NCBI RefSeq assembly: GCF_000293885.2
Contig: NZ_CP010945.1
Coordinates: 6,592,001-6,656,000 of the forward strand
Direction of reading: 5' to 3'
Origin: Pseudomonas fluorescens NCIMB 11764
GTDB taxonomy: Bacteria > Pseudomonadota > Gammaproteobacteria > Pseudomonadales > Pseudomonadaceae
Length of the DNA stretch: 64,000 nucleotides
Shown here: one piece after another, positions 10,589 to 20,319 of the stretch
Layout of the letters: each line of letters starts with the position of its first letter
How positions within the stretch are numbered: position 1 is the stretch's first letter
Notes under the pieces: generated by a model
Databases searched by the model: none
Seen by the model: only the letters and a program-made list of their open reading frames with translations
Told to the model about the DNA's origin: nothing
Made by a program: the position numbers and the translations under genes

Positions 10589-11059
10589 TTACTGGTCCAG
10601 CAATGAACGCAACATCCACGCGGTTTTCTCGTGAACCTGCATGCGCTGGGTCAGCAAGTCCGCCGTTGGCTCGTCACTGACTTTGTCGAGCAGGGGAAAG
10701 ATCCCGCGCGCAGTCCGCGTGACAGCTTCCTGCCCTTCGACAAGTTGCTTGATCATGTCTTCCGCAGTGGGCACACCCTCCTCTTCCTTGATGGAAGACA
10801 GGCGCGCATAAATCGAATAGGCGCCCGGAGCAGGAAAGCCAAGCGCACGAATTCGTTCGGCAATCGAATCGACCGCCAGGGCCAACTCGTTATATTGCTC
10901 CTCGAACATCAGATGCAGAGTCCGAAACATGGGACCGGTGACGTTCCAGTGAAAGTTATGGGTTTTCAAATAAAGTACATAAGTGTCCGACAGCAGACGC
11001 GAGAGTCCTTCGACGATGGACTTGCGGTCCTCTTCACTGATACCGATATCGATTGCCAT
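10589..11059 (-). CDS. Dps-like ferritin, DNA-starvation/stress protein
   Basis: Ferritin-superfamily miniferritin that oxidises and stores iron and protects DNA in starved or stressed cells. The 156 residues contain the Dps ferroxidase region ([25 protein letters not shown]), with the His and acidic ligands at the subunit interface, and the helix [21 protein letters not shown]. It stands alone, with 256 bp to the ribbon-helix-helix gene and 308 bp to the next gene upstream. It resembles the Dps-like gene located near aspS in P. aeruginosa (PA0962). Confidence 0.92.
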   Translation of the reverse strand: MAIDIGISEEDRKSIVEGLSRLLSDTYVLYLKTHNFHWNVTGPMFRTLHLMFEEQYNELALAVDSIAERIRALGFPAPGAYSIYARLSSIKEEEGVPTAEDMIKQLVEGQEAVTRTARGIFPLLDKVSDEPTADLLTQRMQVHEKTAWMLRSLLDQ

Positions 11060-11367
11060 GTTTTTCCCCTAAAGGTGATGAATTTCATCCGACAGGTGCA
11101 GGACCACTCTAGCAAGCCTGCCGCGCAACCGCAGCCCGGATTGCCCTCCAGGCCTGCGACAAATCGCCCCCGATGCACCGCTGGACTCCCTGATTTGAGT
11201 AGCTGCAAGCTTTGCTGTTAAATAGGCAGTGTGTCGCAGGTGCCTATTTTTTCGGGCGCTGCGCATAGGCTGATACCGGGTGCGTGCCCAACGCCTCCTA
11301 TAGTTCTGAAGCGAACCGCGCCCCATCAGCTCTTCCTTGCGATCCGTCTTAACGTGAGTTAATCAAA
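11060..11367. other. Intergenic region between the dps-like gene and the cold-shock gene
   Basis: 308 bases between two divergent genes. Apart from the hairpin with a T-run at 11220-11252, nothing convincing was seen. Promoters for both neighbours must lie here, but no strong consensus pair stands out; TTGAGT at 11195 with TTAAAT 17 bases later is the best plus-strand candidate. No protein-coding frame looks real. Confidence 0.5.
11220..11252 (+). terminator. Terminator-like hairpin with no gene upstream
   Basis: Arms AAATAGGCA (11220-11228) and TGCCTATTT (11241-11249) with a 12-base loop, running into TTTTTT. It looks like a rho-independent terminator on the plus strand, but the plus strand upstream contains no gene. 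It could end a small RNA transcribed from the dps upstream region, or act in the leader of the cold-shock gene. Confidence 0.5.
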
Positions 11368-11970
11368 ATGTTGAAAATCGTCCACCTGCTAATGGGCGCA
11401 GCAGCCCTGCTCCTGTCCTTCATCCCTAGCCTGCGTTCCGAGGCTGTTCCTTACCTGCAACAACCCGATGCGCTGTACCTGGCCTTTTTCGGCCTGCTCA
11501 ACCTCACCCTCGCACCTGTCATCCCATACTGGAACAAAGGTCCGCGTCATCAACTGCAAAACCTGGTCAGTGCCCTGCTGGTTCTGACTGTTGTTCTGCA
11601 AACCCTGACGCTGCTCGCGCCGATGCCTGTCATCGCCGGTCAACCTGCCGTTCTGTTCAGCCTGGTGGCTGCCCTGATCGCCGTTCTTCTGCACCTGGCC
11701 ATCAGCTTCTACAAATCCTCACCGGCCACCGCCTCGCCAAGCTATGACATGAGCAACCGCGATACCGGCACCGTCAAGTGGTTCAACACATCCAAGGGCT
11801 TCGGCTTCATTTCCCGTGATTCCGGCGATGATATTTTCGTGCATTTCCGGGCCATCCGTGGCGAAGGCCATCGCGTTCTGGTCGAAGGCCAGCGCGTGGA
11901 ATTCTCCGTCATGAATCGTGACAAGGGCCTGCAAGCCGAAGACGTGATCGCCGCGCTGCCGCGACGCTGA
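11368..11970 (+). CDS. Membrane-anchored cold-shock-domain protein
   Basis: The first 120 or so residues form about four hydrophobic helices (near 5-21, 35-57, 68-88 and 92-112). The last 75 are a CspA-type cold-shock domain with both RNA-binding motifs (KGFGFI and DIFVHF) and start [18 protein letters not shown]. The fusion would place a single-stranded nucleic-acid-binding domain on the inner face of the membrane. The usual Csp protein is a free 70-residue domain, so the architecture is uncommon. It is followed directly by a strong terminator shared with slyX. The role is unknown. Confidence 0.9.
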   Translation: MLKIVHLLMGAAALLLSFIPSLRSEAVPYLQQPDALYLAFFGLLNLTLAPVIPYWNKGPRHQLQNLVSALLVLTVVLQTLTLLAPMPVIAGQPAVLFSLVAALIAVLLHLAISFYKSSPATASPSYDMSNRDTGTVKWFNTSKGFGFISRDSGDDIFVHFRAIRGEGHRVLVEGQRVEFSVMNRDKGLQAEDVIAALPRR

Positions 11971-11983
11971 CTCAAGGCTAAAA

Positions 11984-12018
11984 AAAACCGCGAGCAGCCT
12001 GGCTGTTCGCGGTTTTTT
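11984..12018. terminator. Bidirectional terminator between the cold-shock gene and slyX
   Basis: The stem pairs AAACCGCGA with TCGCGGTTT, plus an inner CAG/CTG, and is flanked by an A-run on one side and a T-run on the other. It can end transcription from both convergent genes. Confidence 0.85.
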
Positions 12019-12057
12019 ATTGCCTTTTGTTCAAACGAAAAAGCCTTGAAACAAAAG

Positions 12058-12264
12058 CTAGTAATGCGGCGGTGGCGCTTCTTCTTCAAAAGTCTCGAAC
12101 TGGCCAGCCATTTCCTCCTGCCGCTTAAGCAGGGCGGCCATTTGCAGTTGCAAGCGTTCCACGGCGCGCTGCTGCGTCGCCAGCACATCGCTCAATGCCT
12201 GGATGGTGTCATCCTGAAACGCCAGCTGGCTCTCCAGATCGGTAACGCGTTCTTCCAGGCTCAT
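12058..12264 (-). CDS. slyX: SlyX-family coiled-coil protein
   Basis: 68-residue SlyX protein. Almost all of it is a predicted coiled coil ([20 protein letters not shown]) and it ends in the family's typical proline-rich acidic tail (EEEAPPPHY). The function of SlyX is not established. It lies 3 bp downstream of the HIT gene and is probably co-transcribed with it. Confidence 0.93.
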   Translation of the reverse strand: MSLEERVTDLESQLAFQDDTIQALSDVLATQQRAVERLQLQMAALLKRQEEMAGQFETFEEEAPPPHY

Positions 12265-12267
12265 GAT

Positions 12268-12693
12268 TCAACCCTCCAGAAACGTGAAGTCTTCAGTCAA
12301 CACAAGACGCAGCCGCTCGCGAATGACCGCGATCTGCTCCGCCGTGTACGGTTTGGCCGGGTGTTTGCCCCACACCGGCGCGGGCCAGGCAGCATCCTCG
12401 CGCTTGCGCACAATCACATGCATGTGCAACTGACTGACAACGTTACCCAGGGCCGCAACATTCAACTTGTCCGCGTCGAACGAGTCCTTGAGCATTTCCG
12501 CCAGCGCGGTCGTTTCCTGCCACAGCTGCCGCTGATCGGCGACATCCAACTGAAATATCTCGCTGATATCGTCGCGACGCGGCACCAGGATGAACCACGG
12601 GTAGTTCGAATCATTGGACAACAGCAACCGGCTGAGCGGGAAATCCCCGATCTGTAACGTGTCTTGTTGAAGTCGTGGATCTAAAGCGAACAC
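12268..12693 (-). CDS. HIT-domain protein (nucleotide hydrolase superfamily)
   Basis: 141-residue histidine-triad-like protein. The motif region reads VVSQLHMHVIVRKR, so the first His of the usual HxHxH triad is Gln while the two downstream histidines, including the catalytic one, are kept. HIT proteins hydrolyse or transfer nucleotides from phosphoramidates and similar substrates; the substrate here is unknown. The GTG at 12691-12693 (protein begins FALDPRL) was preferred over a GTG 9 bases upstream because GGGAG lies 8 bases before it. It forms a two-gene unit with slyX. Confidence 0.85.
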   Translation of the reverse strand: MFALDPRLQQDTLQIGDFPLSRLLLSNDSNYPWFILVPRRDDISEIFQLDVADQRQLWQETTALAEMLKDSFDADKLNVAALGNVVSQLHMHVIVRKREDAAWPAPVWGKHPAKPYTAEQIAVIRERLRLVLTEDFTFLEG

Positions 12694-13107
12694 TGCGCGC
12701 ACTCCCGGTAGCTCATCATTTTCAGCTTAGCGCCCATCCCGTGAGATGGCGCACCAAGCGACAAGAAGGCAGCATACCTGCGAACGTCGCTGGCTTCACG
12801 ACGCACGACTGTCGAAGCACAGGCATCGACGCCGAGAGCGCTCCGACATGAGACATTTTTTGCGCGAGCGCACCATTACAGAACCGTCAGCCACGCAAAA
12901 AACACTCAAGTGACCAACAAACCAAGGCCTGTTCACGTTTCACAACAGGCAACACTGTATGAATTCAGGACGGCGATTAAAATTTTTTGCACCAAAACCG
13001 CACAGTGCGTCTACGCTCTGTGCGTCGGGCATCCGCCAAGTACTCACCGCGGGGTGAACCGGTAACGTTTTTGGTTGTCGCGCAGTCGGCCAGGGAGGTG
13101 CAACACC

Positions 13108-13149
13108 ATGCAAACCATGGCGTCAAGCCCCATCAAAAAGTGCTTGTAA
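13108..13149 (+). CDS. Possible 13-residue leader peptide
   Basis: A short frame encoding MQTMASSPIKKCL. It is preceded by GGGAGGTG with 7 bases before the ATG, an unusually good ribosome site for a region with no other gene. It lies about 450 bases upstream of the porin on the same strand. No relative is known to me, and chance remains possible. Confidence 0.25.
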   Translation: MQTMASSPIKKCL

Positions 13150-13249
13150 CCCCCGGTTTTATGAGGTTTTTACGGTAACAGGCAGACGTTCAGAAAAAAA
13201 AACAGCGAATTGCTGATTTGTGCACGCTTGTTGCATTCACACTCACATC

Positions 13250-13288
13250 GCCTTCGAGGCGTCCGCTGGAAGTGGACGCCTCGAAGGC
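13250..13288. repeat. 15-bp perfect inverted repeat upstream of the porin
   Basis: GCCTTCGAGGCGTCC at 13250-13264 and its exact complement at 13274-13288, with a 9-base loop. Neither strand shows a T-run after the stem, so it is not a standard terminator. It could be an mRNA leader structure or a protein-binding site. Confidence 0.7.
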
Positions 13289-13595
13289 AATAAAAACAGT
13301 GGCAGGGTTGCCCGATGGAGATTCACACGTTTCACCAAGGACTCTTTTTACCGATGCTCAAGCCCCGGAAAACAGCGCTGAAGTTGTCATTCCTATTGCA
13401 TTGGGGCTGTAAATTTGCGACATCTACCAAGCCGTTTGCGACAGGGTCGTAAAGAAGCTGAAAGGTTAGATGCGCAAGTATCGCCAACATGGTCGGCGTG
13501 ATATAAGTTTGCGCCGACACAAAAAGAAAGAGCCGCCCAGATAATAAAACAGGTGGGACGGCAGTACTCTTCTAAAACCAAAGGAGCAAATCACG

Positions 13596-14867
13596 ATGCG
13601 CGTGATGAAGTGGAGCATGATCGCACTGGCTGTTTCGGCCAGTACTTCGCAGTTCGCAATGGCGTCCTCTCAAGAGGAATCCAAGGGCTTTTTTGAAGAT
13701 CAGAGCCTGAATGTACATAGCCGTATGCTGTACATGAACCGTGATTTCAAAAACAACCCTAGCACTTCGCAAAGTTATCGCGAAGAGACTGGCCTCGGCG
13801 TACGTACCACGTACGAGTCCGGCTTCACTCAGGGCACCGTAGGCTTCGGTGTGGATGCCTTGGTCAATAGCATGGTCAAACTGGATAGTGGCCGTGGCCG
13901 CACCGGCAATGGCATGTTCGGTCGTGATAGCGAAGGCCGCCCGGAAGACACCCAATCCAAGGCTGGCGGTGCAGTTAAGTTCCGTCTGTCCGACACTGTA
14001 CTGAAATATGGCAACCAATACGTTGCCAGCCCGGTATTCTCCACTGACGACAGCCGTCTGCTGCCAGAAGTTGCTACCGGCACCGTCATCACCAGTAAAG
14101 AGATCAAAGGACTGGAGCTGACCGCAGGTCGTTTCACCGCCCTGAGTTCGCAGACTGGCATGGGCCGTGACAGCATCAACGGACCGCACAACCCTGGCCT
14201 GACCAGTGCCAACATTGCCGGCGCTACCTACCAGTTCACCGACAATTTTGTAGCCGGCTTGGCTGCTTCCGATGTAGACGACTACTTCAAGAAGCAATAC
14301 ATCAACGCCAACTACACCCTGCCGATCAACGAAGATCAGTCCCTGAACTTCGACTTCAACGGCTATCGCTCCAAGAGCCAGGGTCAAGAGCTGAGCGGTG
14401 ATGTTGACAACCGCATCTGGTCCCTCTCCGCTGCCTATAGCATCGGCGCCCACAAGTTCACCGTGGCGCACCAACGTTCCAGTGGTGATACCGGCTACGT
14501 TTATGGCGTTGACGGCGGTGGTACTATCTTCCTCGCCAACTCCATTCAGTACTCTGACTTTAACGGTCAAGACGAGCGTTCGTGGCAGGCTCGCTACGAC
14601 CTGAACATGAAAACCTATGGCGTTCCAGGCCTGAGCTTCATGACTCGTTACGTTCGGGGTGACAACATCACCACTGGCGCCGAAGAAGGTAAAGAACACG
14701 AGCTCGACTTCGAAACCAAGTATGTTATGCAAAGCGGCCCGGCCAAAGACTTGTCTTTCCGCGTACGTAGCGCGTTCTACCGTACAAACTCCTCTTACAA
14801 CGCCATCAATGGCAACGACAACAACGACTTCCGCTTCATCGTCGAATACCCTCTGAGCATCTTGTAA
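13596..14867 (+). CDS. OprD-family outer-membrane porin
   Basis: Substrate-specific porin of the OprD/OprE/OprQ family, an 18-strand barrel for small molecules such as amino acids or organic acids. The 423 residues begin with the family signal peptide (MKWS-IALAVSAS...FAMA) and end in the barrel-closing SFRVRSAFYRT...FIVEYPLSIL. Strongly conserved segments are YESGFTQGTVGFGVDA and SWQARYDLN. The gene order (HIT, slyX, cold-shock gene) is that of P. aeruginosa oprD as I recall it, but the protein also resembles OprE/OprQ, so the exact subgroup and substrate are open. AGGAG precedes the ATG by 9 bases. Confidence 0.93.
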   Translation: MRVMKWSMIALAVSASTSQFAMASSQEESKGFFEDQSLNVHSRMLYMNRDFKNNPSTSQSYREETGLGVRTTYESGFTQGTVGFGVDALVNSMVKLDSGRGRTGNGMFGRDSEGRPEDTQSKAGGAVKFRLSDTVLKYGNQYVASPVFSTDDSRLLPEVATGTVITSKEIKGLELTAGRFTALSSQTGMGRDSINGPHNPGLTSANIAGATYQFTDNFVAGLAASDVDDYFKKQYINANYTLPINEDQSLNFDFNGYRSKSQGQELSGDVDNRIWSLSAAYSIGAHKFTVAHQRSSGDTGYVYGVDGGGTIFLANSIQYSDFNGQDERSWQARYDLNMKTYGVPGLSFMTRYVRGDNITTGAEEGKEHELDFETKYVMQSGPAKDLSFRVRSAFYRTNSSYNAINGNDNNDFRFIVEYPLSIL

Positions 14868-14910
14868 TCTCTCAGCGGTAGTTCGATAGCTTCAAATCTG
14901 CACTAACAAA

Positions 14911-14946
14911 AAACCGCTCACCTGATCCAGGTGAGCGGTTTTTTTT
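14911..14946. terminator. Bidirectional terminator between the porin and the MscS gene
   Basis: Perfect 14-bp arms (14911-14924 and 14928-14941, AAACCGCTCACCTG) with a 3-base loop. It has a T-run on the plus strand and, because of the flanking A-run, also on the minus strand. It serves both convergent genes. Confidence 0.92.
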
Positions 14947-15020
14947 GTATCCGGGCTCCCTACAGGCCTACTTAGTTGCATAGCAACCTAACAAAAAGCC
15001 GACCAATCCGCCAAGAACCG

Positions 15021-15863
15021 TTATTGCGCCACTCCTTCGTGGAGCATACGGATAACCCGCTGCGGAAACGGAATATCAATACCGGCAGCCTTCAAACGAT
15101 CACGCGATTGTTCGTTAAACATGAACATCACATCCCAGTAATCCGCCGTCTTCACCCACACTCGCAGGGAAACCGTAATCGAGCTGTCCCCCAAGGTCGA
15201 AATGACCGCCTGCGGAGCCGGTTCGGCCAGGATGCGCTCATCCTTGGCCAGATCCAGCAACACTTCGCGAGCCTTCTGCAAATCCGCCTCGTAATCAACG
15301 CCCACATCAAACACAACCTTGCGGGTCGGCTGGCGGTTAGTGTTGGTGATGATGCCATTCGACAGGTTGCCGTTAGGCACGATGATGGTTTTGTTATCGC
15401 CTGTACGCAGCACCGTGTGGAAGATCTGAATGCTGTCGACCGTACCGGCAACACCCTGAGCTTCGATCCAGTCACCAATACGGAACGGACGGAACAACAG
15501 AATCAGTACGCCACCCGCGAAATTCGCCAGGCTGCCCTGCAACGCCAGACCAATGGCCAGGCCCGCCGCACCGATCGCCGCGACGAAGGAGGTGGTTTCC
15601 ACGCCGATCATCGAGGCTACGCTGACGATCAGCAAAACCTTGAGAATAATGTTCGCCAGACTGCTGATGAACCCTTGCAGCGCCAGGTCGGCGTTTCGCA
15701 GCGCGAGCAAACCGCCCAGTTTCTGCGTCACTTTATTGATCAGCCACCAGCCGATGGCCAGGGTGATGATCGCCAGCAGTACGCGGCTGCCGTATTCCAT
15801 GATCATCGGAATCCAGGCTTGGGACGCCTTGACCAGGTTGTCCACTTCAGCATTCAAATCCAT
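15021..15863 (-). CDS. MscS-type small-conductance mechanosensitive channel
   Basis: 280-residue inner-membrane channel that opens under membrane tension and releases solutes on osmotic downshift. It has three membrane helices in the first 130 residues. The third is a glycine/alanine-rich pore helix (FVAAIGAAGLAIGLALQGSLANFAGG), followed by the MscS beta domain (FRIGDWIEAQGVAGTVDSI) and an alpha/beta C-terminal vestibule. Length and layout match E. coli MscS (286 residues). It lies downstream of yajQ in the same direction, with a hairpin between. Confidence 0.95.
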   Translation of the reverse strand: MDLNAEVDNLVKASQAWIPMIMEYGSRVLLAIITLAIGWWLINKVTQKLGGLLALRNADLALQGFISSLANIILKVLLIVSVASMIGVETTSFVAAIGAAGLAIGLALQGSLANFAGGVLILLFRPFRIGDWIEAQGVAGTVDSIQIFHTVLRTGDNKTIIVPNGNLSNGIITNTNRQPTRKVVFDVGVDYEADLQKAREVLLDLAKDERILAEPAPQAVISTLGDSSITVSLRVWVKTADYWDVMFMFNEQSRDRLKAAGIDIPFPQRVIRMLHEGVAQ

Positions 15864-15907
15864 CTACGTTCTCCTGATTTCCGGCTACCCGGCACGCGAA
15901 AAATGAG

Positions 15908-15950
15908 CGGCAGAAAGACCGGCCCCTTGCGGACCCGATCGTTTCTGCCG
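15908..15950 (-). terminator. Probable terminator after yajQ
   Basis: Nine-bp arms CGGCAGAAA (15908-15916) and TTTCTGCCG (15942-15950) enclose a G/C-rich interior. On the minus strand the stem is followed by CTCATTTTTCG. The long loop makes it less certain than the other terminators. Confidence 0.55.
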
Positions 15951-16000
15951 TTACTTGGGCCTCGGACGCCGAAAACGCCGAGAGGTTCCCGCTTGAACAA

Positions 16001-17544
<1,544 letters not shown>

Positions 17545-17590
17545 GCAGCGGCTACGCTGGCCACTTGTTCCTTTTCTGCGATAAAAACTG

Positions 17591-19627
17591 ATGCCATTGC
17601 GCCAGCGCCTCGAAAACCTTCCGGTCGGCCAGAAACTACTGGCCGCCCTGCTGGTGCTGTTGACCACCGTTTTGCTGGTCGCCAACCTGACCTTCATCAG
17701 CGCCGCGTACTACATTTCCCAGGAAAGCATGGCGCCCCAGGCCTTGCAGACCATCGGCCGGCTGGTGTCCAACCCGAGCCTGGTGGCTGATGCGCTGCAA
17801 TCGCCACAAAATGCCGAACGACTGCTGAATGAGCTCAACAGTTATTCACCGCTGCGCGCGGCAGCCCTGTATGACGGCAAAGGCGAAAGACTGGCGCAGT
17901 TGCAGCGCGGCGATCATTTGGGCCTGCCGGAGCGTTACCGCCACATCGAAGCCTGGCAGGCCACCGAATTTCGCAGCAATCAAGTGATCACCCTGCCCCG
18001 CCCCGGCACCGCGCCCGGCCACCTGCTGTTGGTCGCCAGCAGCGAACTGCCGATGGCCTTCTACACCGGGACCCTGACCGCCAGCCTCGGGATCCTGATC
18101 TTCAGTGTGCTGTTGTGGCTGGTGATCGCCCGGCAGATCAAACGCCTGATTACCCGGCCGATCCATCAACTCGAAGAACTGTCCCGGCAAGTGACCCGGG
18201 AAGAGAACTACGCCCTGCGCGCCTCCCGGGGCAATCACGACGAAATCGGCAGCCTGGCCGAGGCCTTCAACACCATGCTCTCGCGAATCGAAGCGCGGGA
18301 GCAGCAACTCAAACGCGCGCGTGACGATTCCCAGGCGGCCTACGACCAGGCCCAGGGGCTGGCCGAGGAAACCCGTCACACCAACCGCAAACTGGAACTC
18401 GAAGTCCAGGTGCGCAGCAAGATCGAGAAGAAACTTACCGGGTTCCAGAACTACCTCAACAGCATCATCGACTCCATGCCATCGGCGCTGATCGCCCTCG
18501 ACGAGCAGCTCTACGTAACGCAATGGAATCAGGAGGCCAGCGCCCTCTCCGGCACGCGACTGGACGAGGCGCTGAACCAGCCGATCTTCCTCGCCTTCGA
18601 ACCGCTCAAGCCGTTTCTGCCACAGCTCAAACAGACCGTCGAGCAACACACCGTGGCAAAGATCGAGCGCGTGACCTGGCTCAAGGATGACGAACCCAAG
18701 CATTACGCCCTGACCTTTTACCCGCTGATGGGCGGCGCGGGACGCGGTGTGGTGATCCGGATCGACGACATCACCCAGCGCCTGTCCCTGGAAGAAATGA
18801 TGGTTCAGTCGGAAAAAATGCTCTCGGTCGGCGGCCTCGCCGCCGGCATGGCCCACGAGATCAACAACCCGCTGGGTGCGATCCTGCATAACGTGCAGAA
18901 CATTCGCCGACGCCTGTCCCCCGATCTACCGAAAAACCTCGAGCAAGCCGAGCAAATCGGCATCGAGCTGGACACCGTTAACGAGTACCTGAAAGCACGG
19001 GAAGTGCCGCAGTTACTCGACGGTATTCAGCAGGCCGGCGCCCGGGCGGCGAAGATCGTGACCCACATGCTCAGTTTCAGCCGTCGCAGCACCCGGCAAA
19101 TGGCTCCGTGCGATCTGCCGGCACTGATCGATCAGGCCGTGGAAATTGCTGGCAACGATTTCGATCTGGCGATCGGCTTCGACTTCAAGGGCCAGGCGAT
19201 CATTCGCCAGTTCGATCCGGCGCTGGGCCCGGTGCCCGGCACCGCCAACGAACTCGAACAAGTGCTGCTCAACCTGCTGAAAAACGCCGCGCAAGCCATT
19301 CACCAACGTGAAGATGACCGTGAGCCCGGGCGGATCATCCTGCGTACCAAGCTGAATCCGCCGTGGGCGGAAATCCAGGTCGAAGACAACGGCATCGGCA
19401 TGAGCGAGAGCGTGCGCAAACGCACCTTCGAGCCGTTTTTCACCACCAAGGAAATCGGTCAGGGCACCGGGCTTGGGCTGTCGGTCTCGTATTTCATCAT
19501 CACCAACAACCACAAGGGGCAGATGGAAGTGCAATCGACACCAGGCCAGGGCACGTGTTTCACCTTGCGCCTGCCGTTGGCGAGCACCCCGCTCGTCTCT
19601 CAAGAATTCAATCAGCTATCGAGGTAA
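17591..19627 (+). CDS. Orphan membrane sensor histidine kinase (HAMP-PAS-HisKA)
   Basis: 678-residue hybrid-free sensor kinase. Layout: membrane helix 1 (about 15-42), periplasmic sensor (about 45-155), membrane helix 2 (about 160-182), HAMP, coiled coil, PAS (about 285-400), a HisKA domain with phospho-acceptor His422 in GMAHEINNP, and an HATPase domain (LLNLLKNAAQAI, VEDNGIGM, GTGLGLSVS). No response regulator is adjacent. Its position between panE and the adenosyltransferase matches P. aeruginosa PA4398, reported to affect swarming and biofilm formation. The signal sensed is unknown. Confidence 0.93.
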   Translation: MPLRQRLENLPVGQKLLAALLVLLTTVLLVANLTFISAAYYISQESMAPQALQTIGRLVSNPSLVADALQSPQNAERLLNELNSYSPLRAAALYDGKGERLAQLQRGDHLGLPERYRHIEAWQATEFRSNQVITLPRPGTAPGHLLLVASSELPMAFYTGTLTASLGILIFSVLLWLVIARQIKRLITRPIHQLEELSRQVTREENYALRASRGNHDEIGSLAEAFNTMLSRIEAREQQLKRARDDSQAAYDQAQGLAEETRHTNRKLELEVQVRSKIEKKLTGFQNYLNSIIDSMPSALIALDEQLYVTQWNQEASALSGTRLDEALNQPIFLAFEPLKPFLPQLKQTVEQHTVAKIERVTWLKDDEPKHYALTFYPLMGGAGRGVVIRIDDITQRLSLEEMMVQSEKMLSVGGLAAGMAHEINNPLGAILHNVQNIRRRLSPDLPKNLEQAEQIGIELDTVNEYLKAREVPQLLDGIQQAGARAAKIVTHMLSFSRRSTRQMAPCDLPALIDQAVEIAGNDFDLAIGFDFKGQAIIRQFDPALGPVPGTANELEQVLLNLLKNAAQAIHQREDDREPGRIILRTKLNPPWAEIQVEDNGIGMSESVRKRTFEPFFTTKEIGQGTGLGLSVSYFIITNNHKGQMEVQSTPGQGTCFTLRLPLASTPLVSQEFNQLSR

Positions 19628-19629
19628 CC

Positions 19630-20211
19630 ATGGGCTTTCGCTTGTCGAAGATTTACACCCGCACTGGCGACAAAGGCGAAACCGGATTGGGCGACGGCCG
19701 CCGCGTGACCAAGGACCATCCCCGGATCGAGGCCATTGGTGAAGTCGATACGCTGAACAGTCAGGTAGGCGTGCTGTTGGCCGGGCTGGAAGCGCAACGT
19801 GGCCAGTTTCCAGGATTGAACGAAGTGATCGAGGTGTTGGCGCCTTGTCAGCATCGGCTGTTCGATCTCGGTGGAGAGCTGGCGATGCCGGTGTATCAGG
19901 CACTGAACGCGGCAGAAATTGAACGCCTGGAAGCGGCGATCGATGTGTGGAATGAAGAGCTGGGACCGCTGGAGAATTTCATTCTGCCGGGCGGTTCGGC
20001 GCTGATTGCCCAGGCCCATGTGTGCCGGAGCCTGGCGCGGAGTGCCGAGCGCAGGTGTCAGCATTTGAACGCGATTGAACCGTTGGCCGGGGTCGGGTTG
20101 GCATACATCAATCGACTGTCGGACTTGTTGTTTGTGGCGGCGCGGTTGATTGCCAAGCGCCAGGGGATTGCAGAGATTCTTTGGCAGGCGGCGGCGAAAC
20201 CTCAGGTTTGA
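19630..20211 (+). CDS. Cob(I)yrinic acid a,c-diamide adenosyltransferase (PduO type)
   Basis: Transfers the adenosyl group of ATP to cob(I)alamin to make coenzyme B12. The 193 residues show the PduO-type signature: the N-terminal SKIYTRTGDKGETGLGDGRRVTK ATP-binding segment, GEVDTLNSQVG, and the C-terminal LARSAERRCQ...YINRLSDLLFVAAR. The ATG lies only 2 bases after the kinase stop, so the two genes are probably translated together. Why a sensor kinase is coupled to a cobalamin enzyme is not clear. Confidence 0.94.
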   Translation: MGFRLSKIYTRTGDKGETGLGDGRRVTKDHPRIEAIGEVDTLNSQVGVLLAGLEAQRGQFPGLNEVIEVLAPCQHRLFDLGGELAMPVYQALNAAEIERLEAAIDVWNEELGPLENFILPGGSALIAQAHVCRSLARSAERRCQHLNAIEPLAGVGLAYINRLSDLLFVAARLIAKRQGIAEILWQAAAKPQV

Positions 20212-20230
20212 CCGGCGCCTGTCTGGGCCA

Positions 20231-20296
20231 CATCGCCAGCAGGCTGGCCCCCACGGGAGACTGAGTTTATCTGTGGGAGCCAGCCTGCTGGCGATG
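20231..20296. repeat. REP pair
   Basis: Inverted copies at 20231-20254 (starts CATCGCCAGCAGGCTGG) and 20273-20296, with one mismatch in 24 positions, between two convergent genes. It belongs to the GGGAGCCAGCCTGCTGGCGATG subtype of Pseudomonas REP. Confidence 0.88.
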
Positions 20297-20319
20297 AGGT
20301 CATCCGCTTCAACGCAAAA

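Larger units (their letters stand above)
12694..13595. other. Long leader/intergenic region upstream of the porin
   Basis: 902 bases between the divergent HIT and porin genes. It contains a possible 13-codon leader frame (13108-13149) with a near-perfect ribosome site, a 15-bp perfect inverted repeat (13250-13288), and a clear AGGAG ribosome site for the porin just before 13596. Composition is more A/T-rich than the flanking genes. Short open frames on either strand have no coding character. Such a long upstream region suggests an elaborate promoter or leader for the porin. Confidence 0.6.

Noticed and set aside
10468..10680. Short plus-strand frame between the ribbon-helix-helix and dps-like genes
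   Set aside because: It overlaps the dps-like gene end, has no ribosome site and no similarity.
12987..13412. Two 60-odd-codon plus-strand frames in the porin upstream region
   Set aside because: Poor starts and no coding bias; the second runs through the 15-bp inverted repeat.
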